Part shown: piece after piece, positions 1 through 12,045 of the stretch
Numbering within the stretch: the stretch's first letter is position 1
Layout: every line of letters starts with the position of its first letter
From: Hyperoplus lanceolatus
Taxonomy: Eukaryota; Chordata; Actinopteri; Uranoscopiformes; Ammodytidae
Direction of reading: 5' to 3'
Assembly: GCA_026929865.2 (NCBI GenBank)
Contig: CM049397.1
Span: forward strand, 34,564,698-34,628,697
Length of the DNA: 64,000 bases
Notes under the pieces: generated by a model
What the model saw: the letters and a program-made list of their open reading frames with translations, nothing else
The model's database searches: none
What the model was told of the DNA's origin: nothing
Program-made: the position numbers and the translations under genes

Positions 1-202
1 CTTGTTGTCAAAATCACGTTTTGTCAAAATCAGTGAATATCTCCTCAAGATGTGCTACCTGTCTGTACTGTGTGTGCGCCGATAAAAAAAAATCCATTGT
101 TAATACACAGCCTAGGCTCTGTAAACGGGCATGTTGCTTGCTACAGTGGGGGCCAATTTGTTACATACCCTTTGTTAACATACCAGTGATTTTGACAACA
201 AG
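1..202. mobile_element. Short non-autonomous element with perfect terminal inverted repeats
   Basis: Positions 1-17 (CTTGTTGTCAAAATCAC) are the exact reverse complement of 186-202. The enclosed sequence, around 85-165, resembles 16225-16325 (shared words: aaaaaatccat/ca, gctctgtaaac, ggcatgttgct). This fits a MITE or an internally deleted DNA transposon. The window starts at the repeat, so the true left end and target duplication cannot be seen. Confidence 0.5.
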
Positions 203-264
203 CATTCACCACCTTTAAAGATAAATAAATAATCTAAATAAAGATCCTTTTTTCTGGTAAATGT

Positions 265-2736
265 TCAAGATGTTTTCTGAGCGACTGGAGACGGGTCCCT
301 GTCATCCATCTTTCTCTTAGCTCTGTGTGTGTTGCCCCCTTGTGGTGAGGAGGGGGACTGTTTGGTGTCTGTTTTAGGCCCTTTTCGAGGCTCTTCTTGG
401 GGGTCCCGTGGTGTGATTTGAGACAGTAGAACGTCCACGCTTTGCACCAGGACTGATTCTAGAAGCTTCTGTTCCTCTGAGTTGAACCGGCCCAAGACGT
501 GACGCTCCACCGAGGTTCTGCCCGACGGACGACCGATACCCACCCGCAGTCTGGGAATCTCCTGACAAATACAATGATACACACATTCAGTTTAGATGGA
601 TTTTGATTCAGTTTTAACTATTTTAAATGCTTGAAATAAAAGAGTTCAGCAGCAAGCAGAAGTACATTTTATAACTTAAAATACTGCATTTTTTTTTGGC
701 ATTTTTATGCTTTATTGACAGAGTAGAGACAGAGTTGAAATGGGACAGAGAGGGGAGTGACATGCAGAGAACGACCGCGGGCTGGAATCGAACCCGGGTC
801 CGCTGCTGGCCGAGGCCCATGGGGGGGGCGCCCTTGGCCCTACCAACTGAGCTAAGGGCGCCCCCAAAATACTGCATTTTACTGTTTTATTTTACTATTT
901 AATTCTGTCCAAAGTCTATGAATTTGTAATGCTTTTCTAGAGTAATTTGTCTCGCTCGCAGTGTATTTGGCATCTGCACATCACTTTGATCGACATGAAC
1001 ATATACTTCTTCTAGTTGAATTCTTCCATATATGCGTCTTCTTTTTTACTATGGAAAGAAAAATTGCTGAACCATGGAGTGAAATCAAAGTCTCAGATAT
1101 TTAATAATTGCATCGTTTCAAATCCCAATTTCCATTACTGATCCGTTTAACTGTTGAGCCCTAGTGTTTCTCTTAAAATAAAAACTCCAGAGCAAAAGCC
1201 ACTTACATCAGTCTGCAGACAGTCGACACAGGAGCGGACTCCATTATGACCTCTGCGAAGAACAATAGAAGTCAGTTTTGCATTCTCTCAGTATGATCAT
1301 AAACACAGGTAGACTTTTTCTCTTTTGCACATCAAACTCTCTTTTCCACAAAACATTAAATTTACCTCAATCTGAAGACTTTTCGGTTTCCCTTTTAACT
1401 AGTAATTTTTGTATTAGCTTGTATTATTACCAGCTTTTTTAAAATTCTTTAAAAGCAAATTTTTTTTTATTTCTAACCAATTTATCAGCCTGTTTTCTCG
1501 CTATTTTTCTATCATCTCTATAATGCAATTTCAATATTTACTTACTAACTAATCTTGATGTATTTCATGCCCCTGTAAAGCACTTTGAACGGCCTTGCTT
1601 CTGAATTGTGCTATAGAAATAAACCTGCCTTGCCTTGCCTTGATAATAGCAACTACATGTCATAATGCTGTTATAATAGTTATAATGTTTCTACAGGAAC
1701 ACATTGATCCAAACCGACCTGGCGCTCCCTCCCAGCTTGATGGCGATCTTCCCCAGAGGTTTGTCCAGCTCATCATGGACCAGCAGAATGTCTTCAGGAC
1801 GGATGCCGTACTTACCAGCTGCAGAGAATGGACATTGTGACAATAAACCCAATTAATTACTGTTAATTTAATATTTATTTTACAACATTGTGTTGCGAAT
1901 TAGTGAAAAATACGTTCGTAATATCATTTGGTAACCGTGACTGTTTTGATTTTTGTTGATTTCATTTCTATTCAAATCATTACCATGAGCACATTTACTA
2001 AATGGCAAACAAAAGTACACAGACAAATAAATCAGATTTCTTTGTAGGAAACTTTTTACAAAATCAATTCAGAGTTCAGCGCTTTTTTCTAACCAAAACA
2101 CATTTCAAATTAAACATTTCAGAGCTGATATCTCAATACAGTGATACCGTCAAACAGTGGTATTTTTGCTAAAGGTTATCATACAGTCACATGCCTAGCT
2201 TTGCCCTGACCTGCTTTAGCGACCGACACCCCGTTGACGTTCATGAGCAGCCGGGGCCGCAGCAGAACCACGTGTGTGTGTTCCACCTCCGACACGATGA
2301 CCTCACCGGACACGTGCTTGTCTCCACGCCAACGGTCGCTAACGCCGAGTCGGGAGGCGAGAGCTCCGAGCACCGCCATGCCAACGCTGTGTCTGGTTCC
2401 CTCCATCCCCGGGTTACCCAGACCCACAACCTGGAACACACACATATGAACACACACACAACATGAACACACAAAATACACACACACACACCGTTTAATG
2501 ATTGAATCAACATTTTGACCAAATTTTTTTTGTTTATCTGAATGAAAGAGAATTAGTCGCCACAGCTGTTATTGTTTGAAATTCTTAGTATACTATGAAG
2601 TATGAAGTATAGGCGAGAAGTCAAATTTGGAAGTTTTCACATATGAATGATAAGTTGTATCAACAAAAGATAATTAGTTGACTCAAATGTAGACAGTTTT
2701 TCTTTCAAACTCAACAATAGCTTTACTTTTAGCCTC

Positions 2737-2801
<65 letters not shown>

Positions 2802-3947
2802 GCAACACATAAAGCCGCTGCCTTGCACTGATGGTACTGATGCACTGGCTGTTAACAGAAACACTATAGAATACATTGTATTAGACTCTCTGGCCACTCA
2901 CACACAGTAAACACTGTGTTCTAACTCTACACACACTGAGCTTCTATTTGAGTTAAATAGGACGGACGGAGTGGAAAAGTCTTAAGTTAATTGAACTTGA
3001 AGTCAACTAAGGAACTACATTGAAGTGGAAAATATTGTTTAAAAGGCAACCTATGAATGCAACATGATACATATTACAATGATTAGTAAAAATTACATCT
3101 AATAATGTTTGTTTTGTGTGTTTTCAATCCATCAAATCCATTGTGAGTAAACTGCTCGGACAAACTGGTAAAGGACAGAATGAACTCCACTGTAATATCT
3201 CCCAATTTAAAGTAGCTTTGCTCAGTCACAACCATATGATTGAAGCCGTATAGTAGGCCTATCAATATATATTTTTTTGTATAGATAGCCATCTCATATA
3301 CATATGCTGAATTGAAGAATGGTATCTACTGATTCAGGAGATGGATTAAAGATTATATCATGGGATTTTAACTTTGTCCAATCAGGGTGAACAACACTAA
3401 AGGCTCAGAGATTTTGAATGGAGTCTGGTATGTTCGAACCTCTTAACTGTACAGTCTACTGTTCGAAACTAAATCAATAAGCATTTGAATTGTATTTGGT
3501 GAGGTTAAACAGGCACTTAATTGAAATAAATTAACGCCGAATTTAAGAGTAGGTTGGACTGATTCAGAAAATGTATTTGAACTTATATTATGGGATTTAT
3601 ACGTTTGTCCAAACAGTGAAAACTCACTACAAAACAATGTCACATATTTGAATAGTGTTTTAAGAGGTAACACTCACTCTTATTTCAATGCAATATATCC
3701 CGAATTAAAGAGCATGTTATACTGATCCATGACATGTATAGAAAGTTGAATAATGTGATTGACATGTCGTACAATAATCAAAACAAAACATTAAATCATC
3801 ATATATTTGAATGGAGTCCGGTTTGGTCGGAACACTTACCAGCCTACGGCGGCCTTGTGTGTGCATTTCTGCTTCTACGCCCATCGCTGGTGTAAACACT
3901 TCACTCAGCAGAACGCGGTTTATCACTCTTGTTATTACACGTCTCAT
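265..3947 (-). CDS. ptrh1: Peptidyl-tRNA hydrolase 1 homolog (PTRH1), five exons, complete
   Basis: PTRH1 cleaves the ester bond of peptidyl-tRNA released from stalled ribosomes, recycling tRNA. Exons on the minus strand: 3947-3840, 2430-2211, 1818-1719, 1252-1207, 561-265. All junctions are GT-AG, phases agree, and the model gives 771 nt (256 aa). Bacterial-type Pth motifs are present in order: GLGNPG (active-site Asn), TRHSVG (catalytic His), LVHDELD (catalytic Asp), and [12 protein letters not shown] with its Asn. [15 protein letters not shown] sequence follows as [12 protein letters not shown]. Exon 1 starts [14 protein letters not shown], arginine-rich without early acidic residues, which fits a mitochondrial presequence (inference). 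An in-frame ATG 54 nt upstream exists; the MRRV start was preferred because it gives this presequence. A lysine/arginine/proline-rich tail extends beyond the Pth core. Introns hold a SINE, an L2 tail and a CA microsatellite. No minus-strand AATAAA was seen just after the stop. Confidence 0.93.
693..865 (-). mobile_element. tRNA-derived SINE with 15-bp target-site duplication
   Basis: Read on the minus strand it has an A-box-like TAGCTCAGTTGGTAGGGC and a B box GGTTCGATTCC, followed by a tRNA-unrelated body ending CAATAAAGCATAAAAATGCC and an A run. It is flanked by AAAATACTGCATTTT at 678-692 and 866-880. It sits in the last intron of ptrh1. The same tail family occurs at 30543-30677. It is a retroposon, not a functional tRNA gene. 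Confidence 0.88.
1365..1645 (+). mobile_element. 3' end of an L2/CR1-type LINE, tail (TTGCC)n
   Basis: The segment from tctgaagacttttcggtttc to the GCCTTGCCTTGCC tail, containing CCCTGTAAAGCACTTTGA and a GAATTGTGCTATA-type end, matches the plus-strand copy at 62735-63160 and the minus-strand copy at 11130-11440. It is 5'-truncated and lies in intron 3 of ptrh1. Confidence 0.7.
2738..2799. repeat. (AC)n microsatellite in ptrh1 intron 1
   Basis: An almost pure AC dinucleotide run of about 62 bp. Another CA-rich stretch lies at 2433-2490, immediately upstream (minus strand) of the exon 2 acceptor. Confidence 0.95.
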
Positions 3948-5534
3948 CGTGACAAAGTTCAACAGCTTTTTAAAAAGCAGCGACAGATAACGAAAGATCA
4001 TTTATTTTGAAAGTTTATGAACAGACCATTCCCTGCGTGATCCTTACGTCATTGGAATGAATTCTCAAAACTACCACATACTACGTTCAAAACACTGGCT
4101 AAAATGTAACAGGTTAAATTGATATTTTAGGCAATTTAAGAGGTATTTTACTCTAAATAAATTCTCATGTAAGGTTACAGTAACCGGTTGTCCTCATGTC
4201 ATTCCCGTTTCACACAAGCCAACAAGTGTAAAAAAAGACAAATGAATGTACTGTTTTTTGCTTCTAAGTTTGACTACACTGCCATCTACCTCGGCGGATG
4301 GGAAATACAGCAGGCTATAAAATACACAGGCATAATATAAATACATTTCTAAAATATCTTTTCAGAGTAAATAAATACTAAGGCTCCTTGACATTGTTGA
4401 TATTGTATGCTACTTGTTCCTGCAAATATTTGTACACATGATGTATTTCTAATGCATTTATTTATGCAAATTAAATGAAGGCTACAAACAGTATTACAAA
4501 GCCTATTACTGATTTACACAGGCTACTATATTAACACATATTAGGCTATGTATTTCTACCCCAAATATGTAAACGTATTATGTGTTTTGAATGCAAATAT
4601 TTAAAATATTGAACACTCTTTTACATATTTCTGATGTGAATACCTATGCTACTTCATATCATATTCTAATTATCTCCATTTCTTTGTTGTGTATATATTA
4701 TATAATGTACAAATTTATATCCTTCTTATTCTTGTATTTCTATTATTGTAGTATGTGTATTTGTTAGTCAATGTAGTATAAGGCAGATATTTATTTCACA
4801 CTTAACTAGGTCTACTTATTTCTCCTGCCTAAAACAAACCCCAATATGTTCAAATCTTCTTATTTATTTGCACAGTAACTGATCACCTCATTAATTCAAC
4901 TGCATGTTTTATGTTGTATCTATGTGTGTGTTTGTGATACATAAAAAACCTTGAACCTTGAACAAAAAGCCTTGCTGAATTGCAGAGTACGATATGTTCA
5001 GTGGTCTATGGTCGCACCCAGCATCACCACACCTGAATGTTCCTGATTAACACACCTGTAGCTAATTGGGAGCCTTCAGTGAAACCAGTTGTGGTAATAA
5101 ATCACTGTGTGGACGGCAAAATAAGGTAACAATCATATCATCATAGCTAAGTTTTTATAGAACAGATACAAGCTGTTTTTCATTTTATAAATGCAATGTA
5201 CTACTCTTAAAAATGTGTTTTCAGCATGATTTTATGAGGAAAATTTATCATAAATCAGATCATTAACAACATATGAAAAAATCTATACGGACGCAAACAG
5301 ACAAGGTTTAGTCAAATAAACAACTAAATGTTAATGTTGGACCTTTTATTTTCACTACAGCATGAAAGAAGAAATGCAATGGAAGCAAAATAGCCCACAA
5401 ATCTCAAAATTGACTACAGTGCTTGAAAATGTATGTTTTTGCATGTGGTGTCTCACCATAACTTACCCATATCTTATATCTTATCTGAAAATGATTTTTA
5501 AGGCTTGTGTCAGTGCTGTCCTGAATGATCTAAC
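3948..5534. other. AT-rich intergenic stretch, no gene seen
   Basis: Between the ptrh1 start and the MITE before natterin-like gene 1, no credible open frame or splice-site-bounded coding block is visible. A short direct repeat (ccttgaaccttgaac) at about 4959-4973 resembles a retroelement tail. Nothing else is recognisable. Confidence 0.6.
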
Positions 5535-5538
5535 TTAA

Positions 5539-5786
5539 AGTAGCTATGAGGAACTTTTAAATATTTCTGAAACAGTCAAATTTTTCCTCTGTTGATCATA
5601 AATGACATGTAACAACAAACAAGACCATGAGTACAAAGAATCCTATTTTTTATGTAGTTTTTCTTAATGTCTTTGTCATGGGTACACTCACCCAGAAACA
5701 ACAGCTAGCATCATAAAAACACTCCTGCATTTCTCCAAATAGGCCGCTAGAATAAACACAAACTGAAACTTCCTCTGAGCACCTTT
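5539..5786. mobile_element. MITE flanked by TTAA, 3' of natterin-like gene 1
   Basis: TTAA stands at 5535-5538 and 5787-5790. The ends are imperfect inverted repeats (AGTAGCTATGAGGAACTTTT on the left; the reverse complement of the right end begins AAGGTGCTCAGAGGAAG). A related end, attaaaggtgctacgaggaac, occurs at about 14691, so this is a dispersed family. TTAA duplications are typical of piggyBac and Kolobok-like transposons. Confidence 0.6.
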
Positions 5787-5805
5787 TTAAAAGAAAGACA
5801 AAAGA

Positions 5806-5828
5806 TTTATTTTTTGATGTATTTTATT
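5806..5828 (-). terminator. Polyadenylation signals of natterin-like gene 1
   Basis: Two AATAAA hexamers on the minus strand, at 5828-5823 and 5811-5806, begin 42 and 59 bp past the stop codon. Spacing and strand fit 3'-end formation for the natterin-like transcript. Confidence 0.6.
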
Positions 5829-5869
5829 TTTAAACATTTTCTATTCGACCCAGAAGTCCTTTAAACTGA

Positions 5870-7614
5870 TCACTGGTCTTGAAGTGGAGCGCAGGGAACG
5901 GCATCGGCTACTGGCTGGCATCTCTCGACCACTGCGTTTATTTCCCCAATACTCGCGCCATCGTAAGTCCCAGTGATGTACGTCCAGCGCGTGTCTCCGT
6001 TGTGATTGGTCCTGCTCAGCCTGCCCGTATAAGGAATATCCGCGGTCATTTTCCGCCCATCCATCCGCACTGCACAGGAATGGTTCGGCGGCACCACTAG
6101 CTTAACGGATATCGAGTGACTGATCGTTTCTACCATCGTCGTGCCTTCCGAGAACGTCACCGTCTGTTCCTCGGTGAAATCTACGGTTCCCGGGCCTAAG
6201 AGCGGAACTTTAGCTTTCATCGTGGACACGGAACCGTTGCGGGTTTCTCTTCCCGTGCTCCAAGTCTTCTCCATTGACGTGGTTTTCTCCAACGTCACCG
6301 TTTTCTCAACATCCTTACACTCAAGATTGGTGACTTTTGAGATTTTCAAAGCTTCCGGAGGTTGGTTAAACAGCTCCATTTGATCGATAAGGTACTCGAC
6401 GTGGGATATGTGCTGTGTGTAGCTGTCTCGGTTGATAGCTAGCACCTGGTACTTTTTATACCAGTATTCGTCGCCCTCATAGGGAAGGAAAAATGCTTCA
6501 TGTTGGGCCACAACTTTGCCCAAACCGTACTTATTCTTACCGACGTATATCTCCGAATTCGGGCACGTTTTGATCGCATACTGTGGGACCGCTCCATAGG
6601 ACTCTTCCACCCATTGGATGAACTCGAATTGATCTACGTTTACGAGCATTTCGAATGTACTAGAGGTGTATTCGTTATCTGCATAAGGGTAGTGGCATAC
6701 GTTCCCCTTGCTAGGAGTGTAGTAACCGGATTCGCAGTTGACTTTGCAAACGTAGTCGTGGCGTTCGGTGTAGCCGTTGTAGATTGCGACCGCGCCGTTA
6801 GGGAGGGAGCCGCCCCATTTGACCCACTTGAGGTTTGTGTGTTCCTCATACATGGGGTTGGAGTGTGGGGTGGTTACTGGGATGTCTCTGATTTTAGGAG
6901 CTCTGACGATATTGCGAGATGGGACCACGTCTTTCAGTGATGGGTTCAGCCACGGCTCTAAAGGACAAGAGAGAGAGAAAATACATTAGATTTGGTTTAC
7001 AGTTTAAAAGTCTGACAGATCAAATAATGGGAAGAAAATTCAAATGTTTTGAAGTTGAAAAGGTTGTTTTAAAAAAATATAAAAATTATTTTATTTTTTT
7101 CGTAAAATATTTGATTGTATAATATTTCATACAACAGGCATTAATGGAAATGTATTGATCACAACAATTTATAATTTAGAAATCTGGAACATTTGCAACA
7201 TTTCAATTGGCTTCCAAACAGAATACATTTTTACAAACTTCTATTTTGTCTTTTGGTCCAGAAAAAAACATTTCTGTCCTGGTTTGCATTAAAATAAAAT
7301 ATATATTCATCTCAATTTCTTTGGTTCAACACTTTAAAACCTGGCACATCAAATTATATTCAAAATAATAAACAGCACTATGTACTTACTGTATGTCTTG
7401 TAGAACTATTTATTGACTTGTATTATGATACAGTGATTACAATTTAACATTTTTCTTTAAAGAAATTTAGGTTAATGATTTGCTAAATAATATAATGTGA
7501 TATCTTCTCTGTCACTCACTGTGTAAGTCCTCTCCTTCCTTTAAGACGTAGAGTAGAGACTGCAGCGCCGGGTGGCAGAGCTGCAACACGCACAAGACGA
7601 CAACACACCACCTC

Positions 7615-7616
<2 letters not shown>
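5870..7616 (-). CDS. Natterin-like protein, gene 1 (DM9 lectin-like plus aerolysin-like domains)
   Basis: Two coding exons on the minus strand: 7616-7520 (97 nt) and 6957-5870 (1088 nt), joined by a GTGAGT donor and a TTTAG acceptor in agreeing phase, 394 aa in all. The first exon begins MRWCVVVLCVLQLC, a signal peptide. The large exon opens with a DM9/DUF3421-type part (GSLPNGAVAIYNGYTER; VGKNKYGLGKVV; FFLPYEGDEYWYKKY), then an aerolysin/ETX-MTX2-like beta-rich part ending VVPPNHSCAVRM and YTGRLSRT. The order and length match natterin-like proteins, secreted pore-forming/lectin proteins named from toadfish venom; most fish members are thought to act in innate defence rather than venom. Upstream of the ATG is a (GT)n tract ending in TAG, so a non-coding exon probably precedes it. 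Gene 2 at 12729-14995 is its tandem paralog. No break is visible in this copy. Confidence 0.92.

Positions 7617-7620
<4 letters not shown>

Positions 7621-7655
<35 letters not shown>
7621..7655. repeat. (AC)n microsatellite adjoining the natterin-like gene 1 start exon
   Basis: On the minus strand this is a (GT)n run followed directly by the TAG acceptor and ATG at 7616. A microsatellite therefore occupies the place of the polypyrimidine tract. Confidence 0.9.
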
Positions 7656-7657
<2 letters not shown>

Positions 7658-8760
7658 GGAATACAAGAGCATAGAATAATTTTTTTAAAGAATTTCTCTT
7701 GGTTTTTATTCATCTTTTATGAATATTATTTCCATTGAATGTTTGCACAAAATAAATTGTAGGATGATGTGAATGTGAACAACAACAGTAGGATGATAAT
7801 CTATTTTTTCTTCTACATTAAAGTATATAAAAAAAGAATCAAATATATCTGTATTGTTCATTGTAATGAAGATGTGTCTTTGGCTCACCAACCGATCCAG
7901 ACATAACACAATGCATTAACAGAGTCTAAAACAACAAGATTTAACAAACTTTAAATGTAATTATTTTTTTTATAAAAAGCATGGGAATTTAGTTTGATGC
8001 AAAATAAATACGTAAGCAAAGATAAAAACTCATCAAAGCTACAAAAAGGTTTGTAGTAATTAAATTGAGTGTGGTCCTTTGGAAGCTGATTGGCAATATT
8101 TGTAACTACCAATAATAACAATGTTAGGGAAACTATTAGCAATGGAAGCAGAGACTCGTTCAATTCCTTCTCTAACTCTAACGTGGATGTCAAGACCGAC
8201 TTTTAGGAGATTAATAAACTTGTTAACACACATGATTGACATTAGTTTTATGTTTACGTTGAGTTAAATTTAAGAGATTACAATCACTGTTTCCAGGGAA
8301 ATAACCTCTAAACTAGATGTCCATTCCATTCTTGCATTAATTTATTCATTGCATAACTGGATCAGCTTGCTCTGTTGTATAAACGTGCATTCAAGGGTGT
8401 CAGATTATTATTTTACAAGCAGCCAGTATTACTGAATGCAGCATGTTCCAAATTATATCAAAATATTTTACATGTATTTATTATTGATTCTGATTGTCGA
8501 TCAATTCCATAAACTGTATAGGAACATCTGAACCGAGTGAAATGCTGCATCATGTCTTTGATAATCCCGACATTGGCCTTTCATTGTTGATACATAGGCA
8601 AGACAACTCTTTTTCTTTATCACATTTCATTCACAAAGGCAACTCAAAATGCTTCACATTAAAACAACAATCAAACCACATATATATACAGTTGAATAAA
8701 AAACAATTTAAACAGCTACATTCTAGGGTTGAACAGGCGATATATAGAATGAGTTTTTAC

Positions 8761-8818
8761 CTTGACAGATCCGTCCTCCTGCAGTGACGCTGTCTGAAGT
8801 CGCTGCTGAGTTTTAAAA
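8761..8818 (-). promoter_or_regulatory. Candidate promoter and non-coding first exon of natterin-like gene 1
   Basis: On the minus strand a TTTTAAAA element (about 8818-8811) is followed by a short GC-richer segment ending at a GTAAAA donor at 8760-8755. It parallels the TATA box, short exon and donor upstream of natterin-like gene 2. No transcript evidence is available. Confidence 0.4.
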
Positions 8819-8899
8819 CCTCGCTGTAGACTTATTGCCCGCCATAAAGTAACTCTGTGACATTGACCTACTGTGTGCAACTTTCTGCAGCTCAGTTTG

Positions 8900-9980
8900 A
8901 CTAAAAGCAGAAAAATAACCACATTATGGAGCTTCAGAAATTAAATATTCTCAATTAAGAGTTCAAAGCTTCATAAAAAAACTAGTATCCCTTCATTAAC
9001 CCTTTGTCATATTCTGTATCTAAGGTGCTTCATTCATATTGGGCTTTTTTTTTTGTTTCAAGGCCCCAACCAATGAATGTCCTATTTTAATTGCTGGTTT
9101 TCATTTTTTTTTTCTTTTTTTCTTTTTTCTCTTTTGCTTAGTCTTAATTTGTTACCATATTTTCTATATACTGTACTTGTTGTATACACTATGCCCCATA
9201 CACCAGTTTCTGTATAAACCTATAAAAAAAGTACATTTAATTTGTCCCTTTTCGATGTTTTTGCTACTACATTTAAATTTATTTATTTACTTTTTTATTT
9301 TAGTTTTCATTATTATTATTTTGTGTGGAAGTGTGTCATTCTATCATTACAATTCAAAGGGTCAAACTATGGAAAGCATTTTGAGAATGAATAAAACACA
9401 TTTATTTAAACAAAAAAAAATTAGGAGAATATTCATAAATATAGGGTCTAAATATAAAACATACATATAAACGGTCCAAGGATTAACTTGATCATTGTTT
9501 CTGTTATTGTCTTGATTTGAATGTTTTCATAAACTCAGGAGTGAATGAGTTGGTAATCTATATCTAAAACGTAAGAAGGTGTGATAAGCCATTTAGCTTC
9601 AGTCTTTTGCTTTTTGGTCGATGGGATTTGTTTAATGCCAATGTTTTGTTTTATATTTCATGTCCAAGTGCAATTTATTTTCATTATTTGCTTCCTTTTG
9701 GAAAAATTACGTAAAAAACAAAATAGATAAAAACCTTAAATTGTATTTATTTTGTACATCATATATACAAAAGAAATGTCTCGTCATTTTTACATAACCC
9801 CTGACCAACCTATTAAACTAACTTATTAACATTTAGTTATGCAAGTTTGGTTGGCATAGGCTACATGTCCAGGTGATTATCTTTTAGGGTCTTAGGTCTT
9901 ATTTTTTTGTCTCAATAGCCAGTTGACTTTATGCCAAAGCAAAAACAAGTTATTGATACTTAAGGTTAAGGTGAAGGCTA
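8900..9980. other. AT-rich intergenic stretch, no gene seen
   Basis: Long T runs give a spurious 143-codon open frame (9039-9470) of Phe/Leu/Tyr-rich low complexity with no recognisable domain. No splice-bounded coding block was found. Confidence 0.6.
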
Positions 9981-9983
9981 TCG

Positions 9984-9987
<4 letters not shown>

Positions 9988-10029
<42 letters not shown>

Positions 10030-10133
10030 GTGTGTGTGTGTCCTAGAAAAACAACATCTATCCGCAGATGTGAAGGAGTGTAAAAACAGTATTTCTGCTG
10101 ATAATGATAACAGGACTCTTTATTGATCCGTGC

Positions 10134-10171
<38 letters not shown>

Positions 10172-10514
10172 CCCCCCCCCCCCCTCTCTCACACACACAC
10201 ACACCCTCCCTTTGCTGTGTAGACTATAGTTGAAAGTGCTTCATAAATACATTTGTCCTGGATTTTTAAAGTCCCGTATCTAGATGGCATGATCATGATG
10301 TCCAAAGTGCATTGGTGGCGCTCTTGCTTTCTCCATTGATGCCTAGATACTGTAGATAAGACTAAAGAACACAGTGATTAGATCCCCCCTCTGTAAATAC
10401 TGGTCCATTGATTAAGAAGGGGCCTTGTAGTTACGTAATGTCGCCTGGTGCCAAGATTAGAGTAGACTAGAGGGGAATTGGCTTAAAGCGGACATTGTTC
10501 CACACACACACACA

Positions 10515-10607
<93 letters not shown>

Positions 10608-10712
10608 GAGGCGCTATCATTGAAAAATCGCTGATGTAATGGACATCTGCGTGCGACCTTGAGACAGAAAGTTATTATCAATTTATTTAGCCTATTTCGG
10701 ATTGGACTGAGG

Positions 10713-10756
<44 letters not shown>

Positions 10757-10855
10757 GGGGGGGGTGGCGGTGTGTGTGTGTGAGAGAGGTAATATTGTCT
10801 GTGTGTGTGTGAGTGTGAGGGGGGGGCAGAGGGTTCTGTGTGTGTGTGTGTGAAA
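9988..10855. repeat. Cluster of CA and TG microsatellites in opposite orientations
   Basis: (TG)n at about 9988-10041, (CA)n at 10135-10168 followed by a C run and more CA, a long (CA)n at 10501-10607, (TG)n at 10718-10754 followed by a G run, and further TG-rich tracts to 10851. The CA and TG blocks are potentially complementary. Only non-coding unique sequence lies between them. Confidence 0.9.
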
Positions 10856-11129
10856 CAAGGCTGTGTAAAGGTCGCTTACACAGACAAATCTGCACTGTCA
10901 CTGCCTTCTGCTGACTGTGAATGCTTGAAAAGAACCATGCAAGGATTAATATATTGTGATCATTATATAGTGTTTCATTCAGATGTATAGTGAGTGAGAC
11001 AGGCACTGATTCAGTCTCATTCACAGTAAATGTATTTATTCGTCTTTGGACCTCATGTTTTAACACAATTGAAAATAGTTGGCTGTGACACAAGGCAGGC
11101 AAAGACTACAAATCTCTACTGTTTGATTT

Positions 11130-11440
11130 GCACTGTAGAAGGCAAGGCAAGGCAAGTTTTTTTTACAGTATATAGCACAATTCAGACACAAGACCATTCA
11201 AAGTGCTTTACAGGGGCAAGATTAAAATACATAAAACACATTTGAAAAGCGAATTAATGGAAATAAAACATATAAAAGCTAATGAATAGAAATTGAACAT
11301 TTATATACAATAAAATTGCAGGTTAAAATGGAAACAGAAAAGCTGCAACAAGAGAGTTGCAGCAGACCACAAGTTTTCTGGGAGTTTGTCCCAGATATGT
11401 GGAGCACACAAACTGAAAGCTGCTTCTCCGTAGAAGGAAA
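11130..11440 (-). mobile_element. 3' end of an L2/CR1-type LINE, minus orientation
   Basis: On the minus strand it reads from a fragment encoding residues like WDKLPENL (ctgggacaaactcccagaaaac) through CCTGTAAAGCACTTTGAATG to a (TTGCC)n tail. It is homologous to 62735-63160. Confidence 0.7.
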
Positions 11441-11844
11441 TAATTACTCCATTCAAAATGTCAAAACTAAATGTTGTGTATGGGAAAGGGAACAGTATTT
11501 CCTGTCTGTATTGTTTAATGAATTAATAGCGTTCACAAATGAGCTTGTCTCTTTGTTGGACAATTAATTTGCATAGGGCCCCCAAGCATGGAATGGTGCG
11601 AGAGAAAAAAAAAGTTTTTATTATTATTATTATTATTATTACAATCCTTTTTTTATTAGAATTTAATGCACTTTTGTGAAAAGGTATGAAATGGAAAATT
11701 AACATAAAGTAAACGTTTTAAGTATAATTATTTCTGAGTGCCTTGGCTTTACAGGATAAACCTTTCATAAAACAGAATAAACAAGGAAATGTATAAAAAA
11801 AAGCAAGACAAAAAAAATCCTACAACTTTCAGAACGTCAAACTA

Positions 11845-12045
11845 TTATAATAATAATAATAATATATTCAATTTATCTAGCGCTTTTCTCACACTCAAAG
11901 CGCTTTACATAGGAGCACAACAGTAAACAAACAAAAGGAAAATGTAAAGTTGATGGGGCTTGGGTTGGTGGGTGATCTAAGGGTAGGCAGAGGAGAAGAG
12001 ATGGGTCTTGAGGTGGGACTGGAAGATGGTGAGGGACTATATAAT
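11845..12045 (-). mobile_element. 3' end of a second LINE family, tail (TTA)n, minus orientation
   Basis: On the minus strand it reads cacctcaagacccatctcttctcctctgcc, then GTAAAGCGCTTTGAGTGTG, AAAGCGCTAGATAAATT and a (TTA)n tail. The coding remnant resembles the C-terminus of the LINEs downstream of the GIMAP genes (cctcaagacccatatcttctcctctgcc at 41288). Confidence 0.65.

Noticed and set aside
780..870. tRNA-like sequence with A and B boxes on the minus strand
   Set aside because: It is followed by a tRNA-unrelated body and A-rich tail and flanked by a 15-bp target duplication, so it is a SINE, not a tRNA gene.
6500..6940. 146-codon plus-strand frame over natterin-like gene 1
   Set aside because: Antisense shadow of a well-supported coding exon.
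9039..9470. 143-codon open frame
   Set aside because: Low-complexity Phe/Leu/Tyr/Ile translation of T-rich DNA, no domain, no homologous copy, no splice or promoter context.
10457..11102. Open frames rich in HT or CV repeats (also near 2637, 28270, 29021, 47342, 49105, 58032)
   Set aside because: Translations of CA/TG microsatellites; no non-repetitive coding content.
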